Shown: positions 6,867 through 7,064 of the stretch, in pieces | Layout: each line of letters begins with the position of its first letter | Numbering within the stretch: the stretch's first letter is position 1 | From: Proteiniphilum sp. | Lineage (GTDB): Bacteria; Bacteroidota; Bacteroidia; Bacteroidales; Dysgonomonadaceae | Direction: 5' to 3' | Assembly: GCA_031284475.1 (NCBI GenBank) | Contig: JAISZV010000225.1 | Location: 1-7,064 of the forward strand | DNA length: 7,064 nucleotides | The notes under the pieces: generated by a model | Databases searched by the model: none | Told to the model about the DNA's origin: nothing | What the model saw: the letters and a program-made list of their open reading frames with translations, nothing else | Made by a program: the position numbers and the translations under genes

Positions 6867-7064
6867 CAAAATCAATTCTTCCGCGGTGCCGAATGTCTCG
6901 TAGCTGGACGTAATCACTTTTTCGCCCGGTTCGAGCCCGCTTGTTACTTCGTAATAGTTGGGGTTTTGCCGCCCGACGGCGATCTTGCGTTTCACGGCTT
7001 TGTCTCCGTTCCGGGTAACGACAAATATCCATTGTCCGCCGGTAGTCTGATAGAATGGCCCGCG
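6861..7064 (-). CDS. Efflux periplasmic adaptor subunit (MacA/HlyD-like), C-terminal end only
   Basis: The last 67 residues of a gene whose 5' part lies beyond the right edge, ending with TAA at 6861-6863. The visible part is the membrane-proximal end of an adaptor. It begins GPFYQTTGGQWIFVV, goes on with a VKRKIAVGRQNPNYYEV strand pair, and closes with GLEPGEKVITSSYETFG and AEELILK. This GLEPGEKVI...Y pattern is characteristic of RND/MacA-type adaptors in Bacteroidota. In the family, the protein is anchored to the inner membrane, stacks on the permease and bridges to an outer-membrane channel of the TolC kind. Being first in the visible operon, 83 nt ahead of the permease, supports a tripartite exporter. 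An alternative frame on the same strand (6847-7032) gives an arginine-rich shadow with no family character. Confidence 0.9.
   Translation of the reverse strand, partial: RGPFYQTTGGQWIFVVTRNGDKAVKRKIAVGRQNPNYYEVTSGLEPGEKVITSSYETFGTAEELILK

Noticed and set aside
6847..7032. Minus-strand 61-residue arginine-rich frame at the right edge
   Set aside because: The neighbouring frame on the same strand encodes a clear adaptor C-terminus, so this one is a shadow.

Overview
The window looks like a chromosomal piece of a Bacteroidota genome, probably Bacteroidales. Three things point there: long ABC permeases of about 770-780 residues that carry two periplasmic-domain/FtsX modules in one chain, a surface protein with a cleaved-adhesin / choice-of-anchor J domain, and start codons preceded by A/T-rich sequence without a clear Shine-Dalgarno. 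The assignment is inference from gene families, with no marker gene in view.

Layout. At the left edge, the 3' end of a plus-strand gene for a secreted or surface jelly-roll (choice-of-anchor J) protein stops at 773 and is followed at once by a strong intrinsic terminator (798-835). Positions 774-1327 hold no convincing gene. They contain that terminator, six copies of a 7-nt repeat (869-910), thirteen consecutive 21-nt repeats (916-1188) with a clear higher-order 84-nt pattern, and a weaker candidate terminator for the minus strand (1254-1277). The rest of the window, 1328-7064, is a minus-strand operon read from right to left: the C-terminus of an efflux periplasmic adaptor (6861-7064, cut by the window edge), a first two-module permease (4465-6777), a second two-module permease (2090-4432) and an ABC ATPase (1328-2002). 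The spacers are 83, 32 and 87 nt.

How the genes work together. The ATPase is of the MacB/LolD type and should energise the two FtsX-like permeases from the cytoplasm. The permeases would work mechanically on a periplasmic substrate, and the adaptor would link them to an outer-membrane channel such as TolC. That channel is not in the window but may be encoded upstream of the adaptor, beyond the right edge. The substrate cannot be read from the sequence.

The most unusual parts are the 21-nt minisatellite with its 84-nt higher-order structure, and an imperfect direct repeat of about 30 nt in the adaptor-permease spacer. The two repeat copies bracket a 15-codon reading frame. The rest is an ordinary Bacteroidota efflux operon, and I do not see an evident new biological system.
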